Assembly: GCA_016765495.1 (NCBI GenBank)
Contig: JAESPV010000035.1
Span: 133,472-166,862 of the forward strand
DNA length: 33,391 nucleotides
Origin: Desulfocapsa sp.
GTDB taxonomy: Bacteria; Desulfobacterota; Desulfobulbia; Desulfobulbales; Desulfocapsaceae
Direction: 5' to 3'
Shown: in pieces, positions 25,195 through 33,390 of the stretch
How positions within the stretch are numbered: the stretch's first letter is position 1
How the letters are laid out: each line of letters starts with the position of its first letter
The notes under the pieces: generated by a model
The model's database searches: none
The model's input: the letters and a program-made list of their open reading frames with translations, nothing else
What the model was told of the DNA's origin: nothing
Position numbers and translations under genes: made by a program

Positions 25195-26475
25195 ATGACT
25201 CTCTATTTACAAAATGCCCAATACATTGATTCCCAAACACTTCAGGTCTCTTCCACCCATCTTGCCGTGGAAGTTGGTGCAACAGGTGGCGTCAAGCTGA
25301 TAGATGTAATTCCTCCCACAGATGAACGCAAAGATGGCGACCGGGTAATTGACTGCAAGGGCCGATTTGTTACCCGCTCCTTTGCCTGCGGTCATCACCA
25401 TATCTATTCTGCCCTTTGTCGGGGAATGCCGGCACCTCCTCAAATCCCCACAAACTTTCCCGAAGTTCTCGAATATGTCTGGTGGCGGGTGGATGCCCGG
25501 CTCGACAAGGACATGGTTGAGGCCAGTGCCCTTGCAGCTGCCCTGCAGATGGCGCGCAGAGGGGTCACATTCTGTATCGACCATCACGCATCTCCCATGC
25601 ATGTTGAGGGCAGCCTGGAAACCGTTGCCAGTGCCTTTGAAAAATGTGGAATTGGCCATCTCATGTGTCATGAATCATCTGACCGAAATGGTGCCGAACT
25701 TGCAGAAAAAAGCCTTGCCGAGCATGATTCATACCTTGCCTCGGGGCGTCCCGGCCTCATCGGCCTCCATGCCTCGTTTACAGTGGGCGATGATCTTTTT
25801 GAAAAATCAGTGAACCTTGCCAAAAAATACAACACCGGCCTGCATGTTCACGTGGCTGAAGATATTGCAGATGAAGTACACTGTGAAAAAACCTATAACA
25901 AACGGGTGGCAGAACGACTTCGTGATCTTGGGGGGCTTGAAAGCTCCAAAACCATCCTTGGTCACTGCGTGCATTGCAATGATAGGGAGCGAAAAATAAT
26001 TGCAGACTCTCCGGTATGGGTTGTTTCCAATGTTGAATCCAATCAAAATAATAACGTGGGTCTCACCGATTATGACTGGCTGGACAACATCATGCTGGGC
26101 ACAGACGGCATGCATAACGATATGCTGCGATCTGCCAAGGCTCACCATCTTGTCTGTTCCACCACGGGCGGCATTGGTTACGATGAAGTGTATCGTCGTT
26201 TCCGTAATGTTCATACCTATCTTGGACAGTTTGAAGGTGTTGGCGACGATCTGAATAATCTTGTTATTCTGGATTATGATACTCCCACCGAAGTAAGCGA
26301 TGAAAATTTCTATGGCCACTTTCTTTTCGGTCTGGAAGCCCTCCATGTGAATACGGTTATTGCACAGGGCCGGGTGATTATAGAAGAACGGAAATCAACA
26401 CTTGTGGATGAAGAAGAAGTTCTTTCCCATGCTCAAGAACAGGGAAAACGCCTCTGGGCAAAGCTTAGCGAGTAG
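25195..26475 (+). CDS. ssnA: SsnA, putative aminohydrolase of the SDMH/purine cluster
   Basis: This 426-aa amidohydrolase-superfamily protein is related to guanine and chlorohydrolase-type deaminases. Metal and catalytic residues are seen at His67/His69 (CGHHHIYSAL), His217/His219 and Glu222 (HVHVAED), His257/His260 (LGHCVH) and Asp304 (GTDGM), the expected order for a mononuclear deaminase. The N-terminal composite domain begins LYLQNAQYID. SsnA is a marker of selenium-dependent molybdenum hydroxylase clusters. Its substrate is not firmly established; ring amine or amide hydrolysis in purine breakdown fits. It starts 9 bp after the xanthine dehydrogenase stop, with GGA upstream. Confidence 0.93.
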   Translation: MTLYLQNAQYIDSQTLQVSSTHLAVEVGATGGVKLIDVIPPTDERKDGDRVIDCKGRFVTRSFACGHHHIYSALCRGMPAPPQIPTNFPEVLEYVWWRVDARLDKDMVEASALAAALQMARRGVTFCIDHHASPMHVEGSLETVASAFEKCGIGHLMCHESSDRNGAELAEKSLAEHDSYLASGRPGLIGLHASFTVGDDLFEKSVNLAKKYNTGLHVHVAEDIADEVHCEKTYNKRVAERLRDLGGLESSKTILGHCVHCNDRERKIIADSPVWVVSNVESNQNNNVGLTDYDWLDNIMLGTDGMHNDMLRSAKAHHLVCSTTGGIGYDEVYRRFRNVHTYLGQFEGVGDDLNNLVILDYDTPTEVSDENFYGHFLFGLEALHVNTVIAQGRVIIEERKSTLVDEEEVLSHAQEQGKRLWAKLSE

Positions 26476-26478
26476 ATT

Positions 26479-27876
26479 ATGAGTAGACTGGTGGCAGGCG
26501 GTACGGTGGTGACAGCCACTAAAACTTTTCAATCAGATATTCTGATTGAAGAGGGACGTATTGTTGGTATCGGTGAAAATATTGATCGTAAAAGCAGTCA
26601 GGAAATTGTTGATGCAACGGGCTGTTATGTCATGCCCGGTGCCATTGATGTTCACACTCACTTAAACTTAAACCTTGGTGAAGAAAAGGTCAGTGATGGT
26701 TTTTACCATGGTTCTGTGGCTGCTGCCCATGGCGGAACCACCTCCATTGTGGAGCATCCCGGCTTTGGGCCTGCCCATTGCGCACTGAACCATCAAATGG
26801 ATCTGTATCGTGATCAGGCCAAAGATGAGATGGTCGTTGATTACGGGTTTCATGGTGTTGTTCAACATGTTGATGAGCATGTGCTCTCTGCGATCAAAGG
26901 GTTAACGGCAACCGGGATTTCCAGCCTGAAGGTTTATCTTACCTATGGTGGCCGCCTTGGTGATGAAGATATCATTAAAGTAATGAAAGCCACCCATGCA
27001 GCCGGCGGGCTGACAGCGTTTCACGCAGAAAATCACGCAATAATAGGCGAGTTAACACAAGAGATAAGGGATAAGGGCGATATTACAGATCCTGCAAATC
27101 ATCCCAGAAGCCGACCGGATTATTCCGAGGCTGAAGCCGTTAACAGACTCATTGCTCTTTCCCGCGCAGCCGGTAATGCGCCTATCTATATTGTCCATCT
27201 TTCCACTGCCTCAGGGCTTGAAATAATAAAGGAAGCCAGAAGAAACGGGTTCCAGATCCATGTTGAAACCTGTCCCCAATACCTGACTCTTACAGAGAGC
27301 TGCTACCAGGAAGCTGATAATAAAAGACTGCAATATATAATGTCTCCACCGCTCAGGACACAAAAGGATTGTGATGCCTTGTGGGAAGGTCTTGCAGATG
27401 GAAGCATCGATGTGGTTGCCACCGATCACTGCTCATTTTCTTTTGCGCAAAAACTGAAAAACGGGAAAACGGATATCTTTAAAGCTCCCGGTGGCATCCC
27501 TGGCGTTGAAACCCGTGTGCCGCTTCTTTTTTCAGAGGGCGTGTTAAAAAATCGCATTGATCTGAACCGCTTTGTTCAGCTTGTTGCCACAAATCCGGCA
27601 ACTATTATGGGACTGGCACCGCAAAAAGGCTCCATCGATATCGGATCGGACGCGGATCTTATGATATTTGATCCTGAGATAGAAAAAATTATCAGCACGC
27701 AAGTCCTGCATCAGCATGTGGATTACACCCCGTTTGCAGGAATGCGTGTAAAGGGCTGGCCCAAAACAGTTCTGCTTCGGGGAGAAGTTCTGGTTTGTGA
27801 TGGAAAACTATCTGCTACTAAAGGTTTTGGCAGATTTATCAATCGTAGAAAGAATAAGTACTTAGTAAAAGTATAA
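26479..27876 (+). CDS. hyuA: HyuA, hydantoinase/dihydropyrimidinase-type cyclic amidohydrolase
   Basis: The 465-aa cyclic amidase has the full dinuclear zinc site of dihydropyrimidinases: His59 and His61 (DVHTHLN), carbamylated Lys151 (SLKVYLTYGG), His182 (FHAENH), His240 (IVHLST) and Asp316 (ATDHCSF). These positions match D-hydantoinase almost residue for residue. It is E. coli HyuA-like (465 vs 461 aa) and likely opens a cyclic amide in a purine-derived ring. The start is 3 bp after the ssnA stop, so it is co-translated. A 213-bp gap with repeats follows it. Confidence 0.93.
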   Translation: MSRLVAGGTVVTATKTFQSDILIEEGRIVGIGENIDRKSSQEIVDATGCYVMPGAIDVHTHLNLNLGEEKVSDGFYHGSVAAAHGGTTSIVEHPGFGPAHCALNHQMDLYRDQAKDEMVVDYGFHGVVQHVDEHVLSAIKGLTATGISSLKVYLTYGGRLGDEDIIKVMKATHAAGGLTAFHAENHAIIGELTQEIRDKGDITDPANHPRSRPDYSEAEAVNRLIALSRAAGNAPIYIVHLSTASGLEIIKEARRNGFQIHVETCPQYLTLTESCYQEADNKRLQYIMSPPLRTQKDCDALWEGLADGSIDVVATDHCSFSFAQKLKNGKTDIFKAPGGIPGVETRVPLLFSEGVLKNRIDLNRFVQLVATNPATIMGLAPQKGSIDIGSDADLMIFDPEIEKIISTQVLHQHVDYTPFAGMRVKGWPKTVLLRGEVLVCDGKLSATKGFGRFINRRKNKYLVKV

Positions 27877-27914
27877 TCCTGTCACATTGAAAATACGGGT
27901 TCTGAAAATGCGAA

Positions 27915-28009
27915 AATAATCCCAAAGGGATTTGTAGTTTATAGCGAGTAGAGCGATTCGGACGAACATGGGGTGCTAGTCGAATATTTACGAATAATCC
28001 CGAAGGGAT
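27915..28009. repeat. paired hairpin-forming intergenic repeat inside the purine operon
   Basis: The 213-bp gap between hyuA and ygfK has no supported gene. It contains two near-identical 17-mers, AATAATCCCAAAGGGAT (27915-27931) and AATAATCCCGAAGGGAT (27993-28009), differing at one base. Each can fold as an ATCCC/GGGAT hairpin. The stretch between and around them reads on the minus strand as LFVNIRLAPHVRPNRSTRY and similar, a phrase seen in spurious hypothetical proteins from dispersed repeats in several genomes (from memory). Confidence 0.55.
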
Positions 28010-28089
28010 CGGGTCGAAATCTGGTATATCACATAATATCCAGCACAAAAAAATAATTCACGATTTAACAACACTCACAGGAATATTAA

Positions 28090-30918
28090 ATGAAAAAAGA
28101 CCTCTTTTTCTGCACAGATATTGACGTTCTTCTCAAATGGATCCTCACTGATCTGGAAGAACGAAATGAAATATTCGGCATCGCTAAAGAACAATTTTTC
28201 ACTCCCGGCCCAGCCGATCCCTTTCGCATGCATCGCTATGGAAAACTCCTGGAAACTCCCCTTGGTGCAGCCTCTGGCCCTCATACCCAGCTTGCCCAGA
28301 ACATTGTCGCGGCCTGGCTCACCGGTGGTCGTTATATCGAACTGAAAACCATCCAGGTGCTTGATGAACTCGATGTGACCAAGCCCTGCATTGATATGAC
28401 CGATGAGGGCTATAACTGCGAATGGTCACAGGAGTTAAAACTCGATGAATCCTTTAACGAGTACTTAAATGCTTTTATTCTGCTCTACATCTTAAAAGAT
28501 ACACTTGGGTTCACTGGAGATGACGCCGGGTTTATCTTCAATATGAGTGCCGGTTATGAATTAAAGGGTATCCACAGTCCCACTGTTCAGCGGTTTTTTG
28601 ATCGTATGGAAGACTGCTCAAAAGAGCTTGCTGAAAAGATAGAAAAAATAGCCCATATCTACCCTCGTGTTAAAGAATTAAATATCCCCAGTCAGATATC
28701 GAACAACCTCACCATTTCCACCATGCATGGTTGCCCGCCGGAGGAAATAGAAAAAATAGCCCATTATTTTATTGAAGAGCGGGGCTATCACACCACCATC
28801 AAACTGAATCCAACCCTGCTTGGGCCTGAGCGCCTGCGAGATATCTTAAATAATCAGCTGAAATTTGATATTGATGTTCCGGATCTTGCCTTTGAGCACG
28901 ACTTGAAATACCCCGATGCAATCAATCTGATAAACTCTCTACTTGATTCCGCTCAAACAAAGGGCGTTGAATTCAACATCAAACTGACAAATACCCTTGA
29001 AACAACCAATATTAACCAGAAACTGCCAAAGACTGAGGCCATGTGTTACATGTCCGGTCGGGCACTGCATCCCATCAGCATAAACCTTGCTGCACGTTTA
29101 CAAGAAGAGTTTGCTGGTAAGCTCGATATTTCTTTCTGTGCAGGTATTGACAACTTTAATATATTTGAAACTCTAACCTGTGGAATGGCACCCGTTACTG
29201 TTTGTTCAGATCTTCTTAAACCTGGTGGATATGCTCGTGTGAAGCAGTATGCGGACACTGTACTTGAGGGGATGAAGGAAGCTGGTGTAAGTTCCATTGA
29301 ACAACTGGTTTGTAACTGGGCGGGCATGGAAGATAGAGCTGCTGCGGGACTGAATAATATAAGAAACTATGCTGCAAGCGTTGTTGACTCGGGCAATTAC
29401 GCTAAAGATCTGTTCCCTTACCAAAATGTTAAAACCAAACGTCCTTTATTACGATTTGACTGTGCAGGCGCCCCATGTGTGACCAGTTGCGGGGCCTCTC
29501 AGGATGTACCGCGCTATATGAATTATACGGCTCGTGGAGATTTTAAAAATGGTTATAAAACCATCCTTGCCACCAACCCCTTTCCCAACATGCAGGGCAT
29601 GGTTTGTGATCACCCCTGTCAGGGAAAATGTACCAGAATAAATTACGATTCACCTTTGCTTATCCGTGAAATCAAACGATTTATTGCCGAGAGCCAGAAA
29701 GAAGAGATTAAACTCATCCCGCAGGCAGATAACGGAAAAACTGTTGCCATTATCGGTGCCGGGCCATCTGGACTTTCAGCGGCATTCTTTCTAAGACTGG
29801 AGGGCTTTCAGGTCCATATCTACGAATCCAAAGCATTTCCTGGAGGCAGGGCTGCCGATGCTGTTTCAGATTTTCAGCTCGCTGAGAACATTCTGAAAAA
29901 AGATATTGATCCTATTCTTGCACTTGGTGCCCGCCTGCATACGGGCGTGAAAGTTGATAAAGCAAAATTCGCAAAGATTCGAGATTCCAATGATTTTGTC
30001 TATATTGCAAGCGGTTCCCAGAAAGGAAGCAGCTTGAATTTTCTCCCGGAAGCTGAGCTCAGTGTTGATAGAAAGACCCTGCGAACAACTCTGCCCTTTG
30101 TGTTTGCAGGGGGAGATGTGATTGAGACTTCCTCGCTCATTAACGCCATTGGTCATGGCAAAAGGGTAACAGAATCCATTCTGGCCACATCCGGGTTTTC
30201 GTCAAAGCTTGATATCGCACCGGCAGATGATCGTAAGCTGGATCTGACCAGGCTGCAAAAGCAAAATGCAACCCGAATATTTGGTGTAAATATTCATCAA
30301 TCTGCTCCAGAAGAAGGTTTGACTTTTGCTCCTTATACAGCAACTCTCAGTAAGGAAGAGGCAATGGCTGAGGCCGCCCGCTGTCTGCAATGTGATGTTG
30401 TTTGCAATATCTGCGTAACTGTTTGTCCTAACAGAGCAAATGTTGCTTTGAAAGCTGATCCGGTGACGTATCCTCTGCAGACTATTCTTGCAGATGGCAG
30501 GATTGAAACCAGTGGACAGATTGAACTTACTCAGGCGTATCAAATTATAAATATTCCTGATTTCTGCAATGAGTGTGGCAATTGCAGAACCTTTTGTCCA
30601 ACGAGTGGTGCGCCCTATTTTGCTAAATCTCACGTCCACCTTTCCGCTGCAAGCCTTGAGGCACACGGGGAAGGCTTTTTTATGGCAGAACCGGGTATGA
30701 TGCAAATTATGGCAGGTGGTAAAAAGTCCACTCTCACTGATAAGGGTGAAACATTTCTTTTTGAAGATGCGGAAGTAAGGTTTAGTCTTGCTAAGAAATC
30801 ACTGGAAGCATCAAAAGTAGAATTGAAAGGAGATGTGAAGAATAAAAAATTACGGAGAGTGGCCGAAGCAGCAATTTTATTTAATTTATTGGATGGAAGA
30901 AGCCCCTATTTCCGATGA
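28090..30918 (+). CDS. ygfK: YgfK-like Fe-S flavoprotein (putative selenate reductase subunit) lacking the NAD(P)H domain
   Basis: The 942-aa protein aligns with E. coli YgfK (1032 aa). Residues 1 to about 430 form the dihydroorotate dehydrogenase-like barrel (GAASGPHTQLAQN, STMHGCPPEEIE, KLNPTLLG). A GltD-type Fe-S region follows (Cys458, 463, 467, 506, 510, 514), then an FAD-binding Rossmann motif GAGPSG (556-561). C-terminal ferredoxin-like cysteines are C768-x3-C772-x2-C775-x3-C779-P and C826-x2-C829-x2-C832-x3-C836-P. Between Gln644 (IASGSQ) and Leu668 (LPFVFAGGD) only about 23 residues remain where E. coli YgfK has roughly 150 that contain the second, NAD(P)H-binding GxGxxA motif. The frame is intact, so this looks like a clean domain loss. 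YgfK presumably exchanges electrons with the molybdenum enzyme. AGGA precedes the start. Confidence 0.9.
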   Translation: MKKDLFFCTDIDVLLKWILTDLEERNEIFGIAKEQFFTPGPADPFRMHRYGKLLETPLGAASGPHTQLAQNIVAAWLTGGRYIELKTIQVLDELDVTKPCIDMTDEGYNCEWSQELKLDESFNEYLNAFILLYILKDTLGFTGDDAGFIFNMSAGYELKGIHSPTVQRFFDRMEDCSKELAEKIEKIAHIYPRVKELNIPSQISNNLTISTMHGCPPEEIEKIAHYFIEERGYHTTIKLNPTLLGPERLRDILNNQLKFDIDVPDLAFEHDLKYPDAINLINSLLDSAQTKGVEFNIKLTNTLETTNINQKLPKTEAMCYMSGRALHPISINLAARLQEEFAGKLDISFCAGIDNFNIFETLTCGMAPVTVCSDLLKPGGYARVKQYADTVLEGMKEAGVSSIEQLVCNWAGMEDRAAAGLNNIRNYAASVVDSGNYAKDLFPYQNVKTKRPLLRFDCAGAPCVTSCGASQDVPRYMNYTARGDFKNGYKTILATNPFPNMQGMVCDHPCQGKCTRINYDSPLLIREIKRFIAESQKEEIKLIPQADNGKTVAIIGAGPSGLSAAFFLRLEGFQVHIYESKAFPGGRAADAVSDFQLAENILKKDIDPILALGARLHTGVKVDKAKFAKIRDSNDFVYIASGSQKGSSLNFLPEAELSVDRKTLRTTLPFVFAGGDVIETSSLINAIGHGKRVTESILATSGFSSKLDIAPADDRKLDLTRLQKQNATRIFGVNIHQSAPEEGLTFAPYTATLSKEEAMAEAARCLQCDVVCNICVTVCPNRANVALKADPVTYPLQTILADGRIETSGQIELTQAYQIINIPDFCNECGNCRTFCPTSGAPYFAKSHVHLSAASLEAHGEGFFMAEPGMMQIMAGGKKSTLTDKGETFLFEDAEVRFSLAKKSLEASKVELKGDVKNKKLRRVAEAAILFNLLDGRSPYFR

Positions 30919-31721
30919 AAAATTTAACAATCATCATGCGGGGCGCAGGAGACTTGGCAACAGGTGTGGCACTAAGGCTCCATCGTTCAGGATTCAGACG
31001 TTTATTGCTTCTTGAAACAGAGCATCCCCTTGCAGTTCGTCGCCTGGTTTCTTTTTCAGAAGCAATTACTATTGAAAAAGTCTCCATCGAAAATGTTACA
31101 GCCATGCGCGTTAACGTTCATGATGTTGGAATACCTGGGCAATGGCCACCGGATGATACTATTCCAATTATAATTGATCCCTCTGGTAAAAGTATCCAGA
31201 AAATTCAACCGCATATTGTTATTGATGCTATTATAGCCAAGCGAAATCTCGGTACCGGTATCAATGATGCCGAACTTGTCATCGGTCTTGGCCCCGGTTT
31301 TACAGCTGGAAAAGATGTGAACTGTGTCATTGAAACCAAACGTGGTCATAATCTTGGCAGGGTCATTTATGATGGCACGGCAGCCGCTGATACAGGAATC
31401 CCTGGAAACATCGGTGGCTATACCAATGAACGTCTGTTACGGGCGCCAAATGCAGGAATATTTAAGACAAATTTTAATATCGGTGACAAGGTAGAAAAAG
31501 GAGAGTGCTTAGCCATGGTAGACTCTTCACCGGTGATTGCAAATATTTCCGGTGTAATACGTGGGCTGCTGCGCTCTGCGACTCCGGTGGACAATAAAAC
31601 AAAGCTAGGAGACATTGACCCACGAGGCAAAGTAGCTTTTTGTACCACGGCATCGGATAAGGCCATGGCTGTTGCTGGAGGCGTACTTGAAGCAATACTG
31701 CATAAATTCAATCGCATATAG
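30915..31721 (+). CDS. yqeB: YqeB, selenium-dependent molybdenum hydroxylase maturation protein
   Basis: The 268-aa protein matches the N-terminal half-length form of the YqeB family (E. coli YqeB is about twice as long). It begins with a Rossmann-type IIMRGAGDLATGVALRLHRSGF (residues 6-27). It continues with IVIDAIIAKRNLGTGINDAELVIGLGPGFTAGKDVNCVIETKRGH and a biotinyl-like IGDKVEKGECLAMVD segment. YqeB is a genomic marker for labile selenium in Mo hydroxylases and is thought to help place or activate selenium at the Mo site; the chemistry is unproven. The start overlaps the ygfK stop as ATGA. Confidence 0.93.
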   Translation: MKNLTIIMRGAGDLATGVALRLHRSGFRRLLLLETEHPLAVRRLVSFSEAITIEKVSIENVTAMRVNVHDVGIPGQWPPDDTIPIIIDPSGKSIQKIQPHIVIDAIIAKRNLGTGINDAELVIGLGPGFTAGKDVNCVIETKRGHNLGRVIYDGTAAADTGIPGNIGGYTNERLLRAPNAGIFKTNFNIGDKVEKGECLAMVDSSPVIANISGVIRGLLRSATPVDNKTKLGDIDPRGKVAFCTTASDKAMAVAGGVLEAILHKFNRI

Positions 31722-31762
31722 AAATGAACCACACCGGTTAATTAACAAAGGGGCGTATATTT

Positions 31763-33172
31763 ATGGGTACTACTGAAGAGAAGCAAACAATGACTGAATC
31801 GGAGTCGACTCCTTTTGATTCAGAACTCATTTTTGGTCTTGAAGACCGTCCCCCCGTTCATATTGCCTTCTTTGCAGCCATGCAGCATATGCTTGCCTCC
31901 ATTGTCGGTATTGTAACCCCTCCCATCATTATCAGTAATGCTTTGGGGCTCGATGTATCCGATGCATCCTATATTATCAGCATGACTCTACTCATTTCTG
32001 GAATTGCCACTTTTATCCAGGCAAAACGGATGGGGCCGGTGGGTTCCGGGCTGCTTGCCATGCAGGGAACAAGTTTTGCTTTCTTAGGCCCGATAATCGG
32101 GGCTGCCATTGCTATTAAAAATCAAGCCGATGCCCATACTGCACTCGCCGTAGTCTTTGGCTGTGTAATGGCCGGTTCCTTTATTGAAATGTTTATCAGT
32201 CGTTTTCTACATCTGGCGCAAAAAATCATTACCCCTGTTGTCACAGGCGTTGTGGTAACTCTGATCGGTCTGACCTTGATTAAGGTTGGCCTGGTGAGTA
32301 TGGCCGGTGGCTTTTATGTGATGAATAATGTTCCCGAAGCCTTTGCCAGTTTGCAAAACCTTGGAATCGCCTTTCTGGTACTTGCTATCATTGTGGCGCT
32401 GAACATGAGCAGAAACCAATACCTGCGCATGTCTTCCATCGTCATTGGATTAGCTGTCGGCTATGTTCTGGCAGCAGCTCTCGGTATGGTCAATTTTTCC
32501 AAGCTTTCAGGAATGAGCTTATTCACTATCCCTCAACCTCTCAAATACGGCATCGATTTTTCCTGGGGTGCATTCTTTGCCATCGGGCTTGTTTATGTGA
32601 TCACCGCCGTTGAGTCCATTGGTGACCTGACAGCCACTTCCATGATATCGAAGCAGCCTGTGAAGGGTGAGCTTTACATGAGTCGAATTAAAGGCGGTGT
32701 ACTGGCAGATGGCATTAACTCTTTCATAGCCGGTTTGTTCAATACCTTCCCCAATACCACCTTCAGCCAGAATAACGGTGTTATCCAGTTAACTGGTGTT
32801 GCCAGTCGTTATGTTGCCTATTTTATAGCAGGGATTCTCATTCTAATGGGGCTCTCACCCTTTCTTGCCGGAGTTTTCCGCATTATGCCGGAACCTGTTC
32901 TCGGTGGTGCCACTATCCTGATGTTTGGTACTGTTGCAGCCGCGGGAGTGAAGATCCTCGCCACCCAGAAACTGGACAATCGTGCGACCTTAATTATTGC
33001 AGTATCCTTAGGGTTGGGTTTAGGGGTCACCATGGTTCCCGAAGTGTTGAAAAACTTTGCCCCGGTTGAGATCAGAAACGTCTTTGCCTCGGGTATTACC
33101 ACAGGAGGTTTGACGGCAATTATTTTGAATCTTGTGCTTCCTCATAAAAAAATTCAAGTAATTAAGCATTAA
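31763..33172 (+). CDS. NCS2-family purine permease (XanQ/UacT-like)
   Basis: The 469-aa inner-membrane nucleobase:cation symporter has about 12-14 membrane segments. Family signatures are DRPPVHIAFFAAMQHMLAS (conserved His of helix 1), AMQGTSFAFLGP, AVESIGDLTATSMIS (the substrate-binding Glu, equivalent to XanQ Glu272) and SQNNGVIQLTGVASRYV. The QNNG signature is the purine (xanthine/urate) type, not the GENIG form of uracil carriers, so uptake of xanthine or uric acid is likely. Several prokaryotic xanthine permeases have the same N-terminal FxLEDRPP. It is last in the plus arm and supplies the pathway substrate. GGGG lies about 10 nt before the ATG. No clear terminator follows. Confidence 0.92.
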   Translation: MGTTEEKQTMTESESTPFDSELIFGLEDRPPVHIAFFAAMQHMLASIVGIVTPPIIISNALGLDVSDASYIISMTLLISGIATFIQAKRMGPVGSGLLAMQGTSFAFLGPIIGAAIAIKNQADAHTALAVVFGCVMAGSFIEMFISRFLHLAQKIITPVVTGVVVTLIGLTLIKVGLVSMAGGFYVMNNVPEAFASLQNLGIAFLVLAIIVALNMSRNQYLRMSSIVIGLAVGYVLAAALGMVNFSKLSGMSLFTIPQPLKYGIDFSWGAFFAIGLVYVITAVESIGDLTATSMISKQPVKGELYMSRIKGGVLADGINSFIAGLFNTFPNTTFSQNNGVIQLTGVASRYVAYFIAGILILMGLSPFLAGVFRIMPEPVLGGATILMFGTVAAAGVKILATQKLDNRATLIIAVSLGLGLGVTMVPEVLKNFAPVEIRNVFASGITTGGLTAIILNLVLPHKKIQVIKH

Positions 33173-33263
33173 GAAATATCAGAGCACGGACCGGTGTGGA
33201 TAAGACAATGGTGCCCTTAACCCGCATTTATTATGCACATTTTGTTGAAAAGCTATTAACAAG

Positions 33264-33332
33264 GTAACTATTCAGCAGGGCAGGATATTACCCTAACCTC
33301 TGAGTTGTAACTGTTCAGAAGTGCCTCATATT
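33264..33332. repeat. degenerate direct repeat pair near the right edge
   Basis: GTAACTATTCAGCAGGGCAG-type (33264-33289) and GTAACTGTTCAGAAGTGCCT-type (33307-33332) segments match at about 20 of 26 positions, 43 bp apart. Similar sequence flanks some IS66-type insertion sequences, from memory only; no transposase is visible before the window ends. Confidence 0.35.
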
Positions 33333-33390
33333 CGTTCATTCTGAGCAACGATGAGTACTTGTGCTACTCAAGTTGGTCAGAATGGGCGAA
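33331..33390. repeat. long imperfect inverted repeat (hairpin) at right edge
   Basis: The arms are TTCG-tt-CATTCTGA-g-CAAC-ga-TGAGTA (33331-33357) and TACTCA-a-GTTG-g-TCAGAATG-gg-CGAA (33365-33390), with a 7-nt loop (33358-33364). That gives 22 paired bases with small internal mismatches. No T tract follows within the window. It may be a mobile-element end, a dispersed palindromic element or a structured RNA. Confidence 0.55.

Noticed and set aside
25807..26346. A 179-codon minus-strand open frame.
   Set aside because: It lies wholly opposite ssnA, whose catalytic residues are all present, and has no ribosome-binding site or family features.
33331..33390. An integron attC site, suggested by AAC and GTT in the two hairpin arms.
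   Set aside because: The GTTGGTC arm does not fit the GTTRRRY core, the bulge pattern is wrong, and there is no cassette gene next to it.
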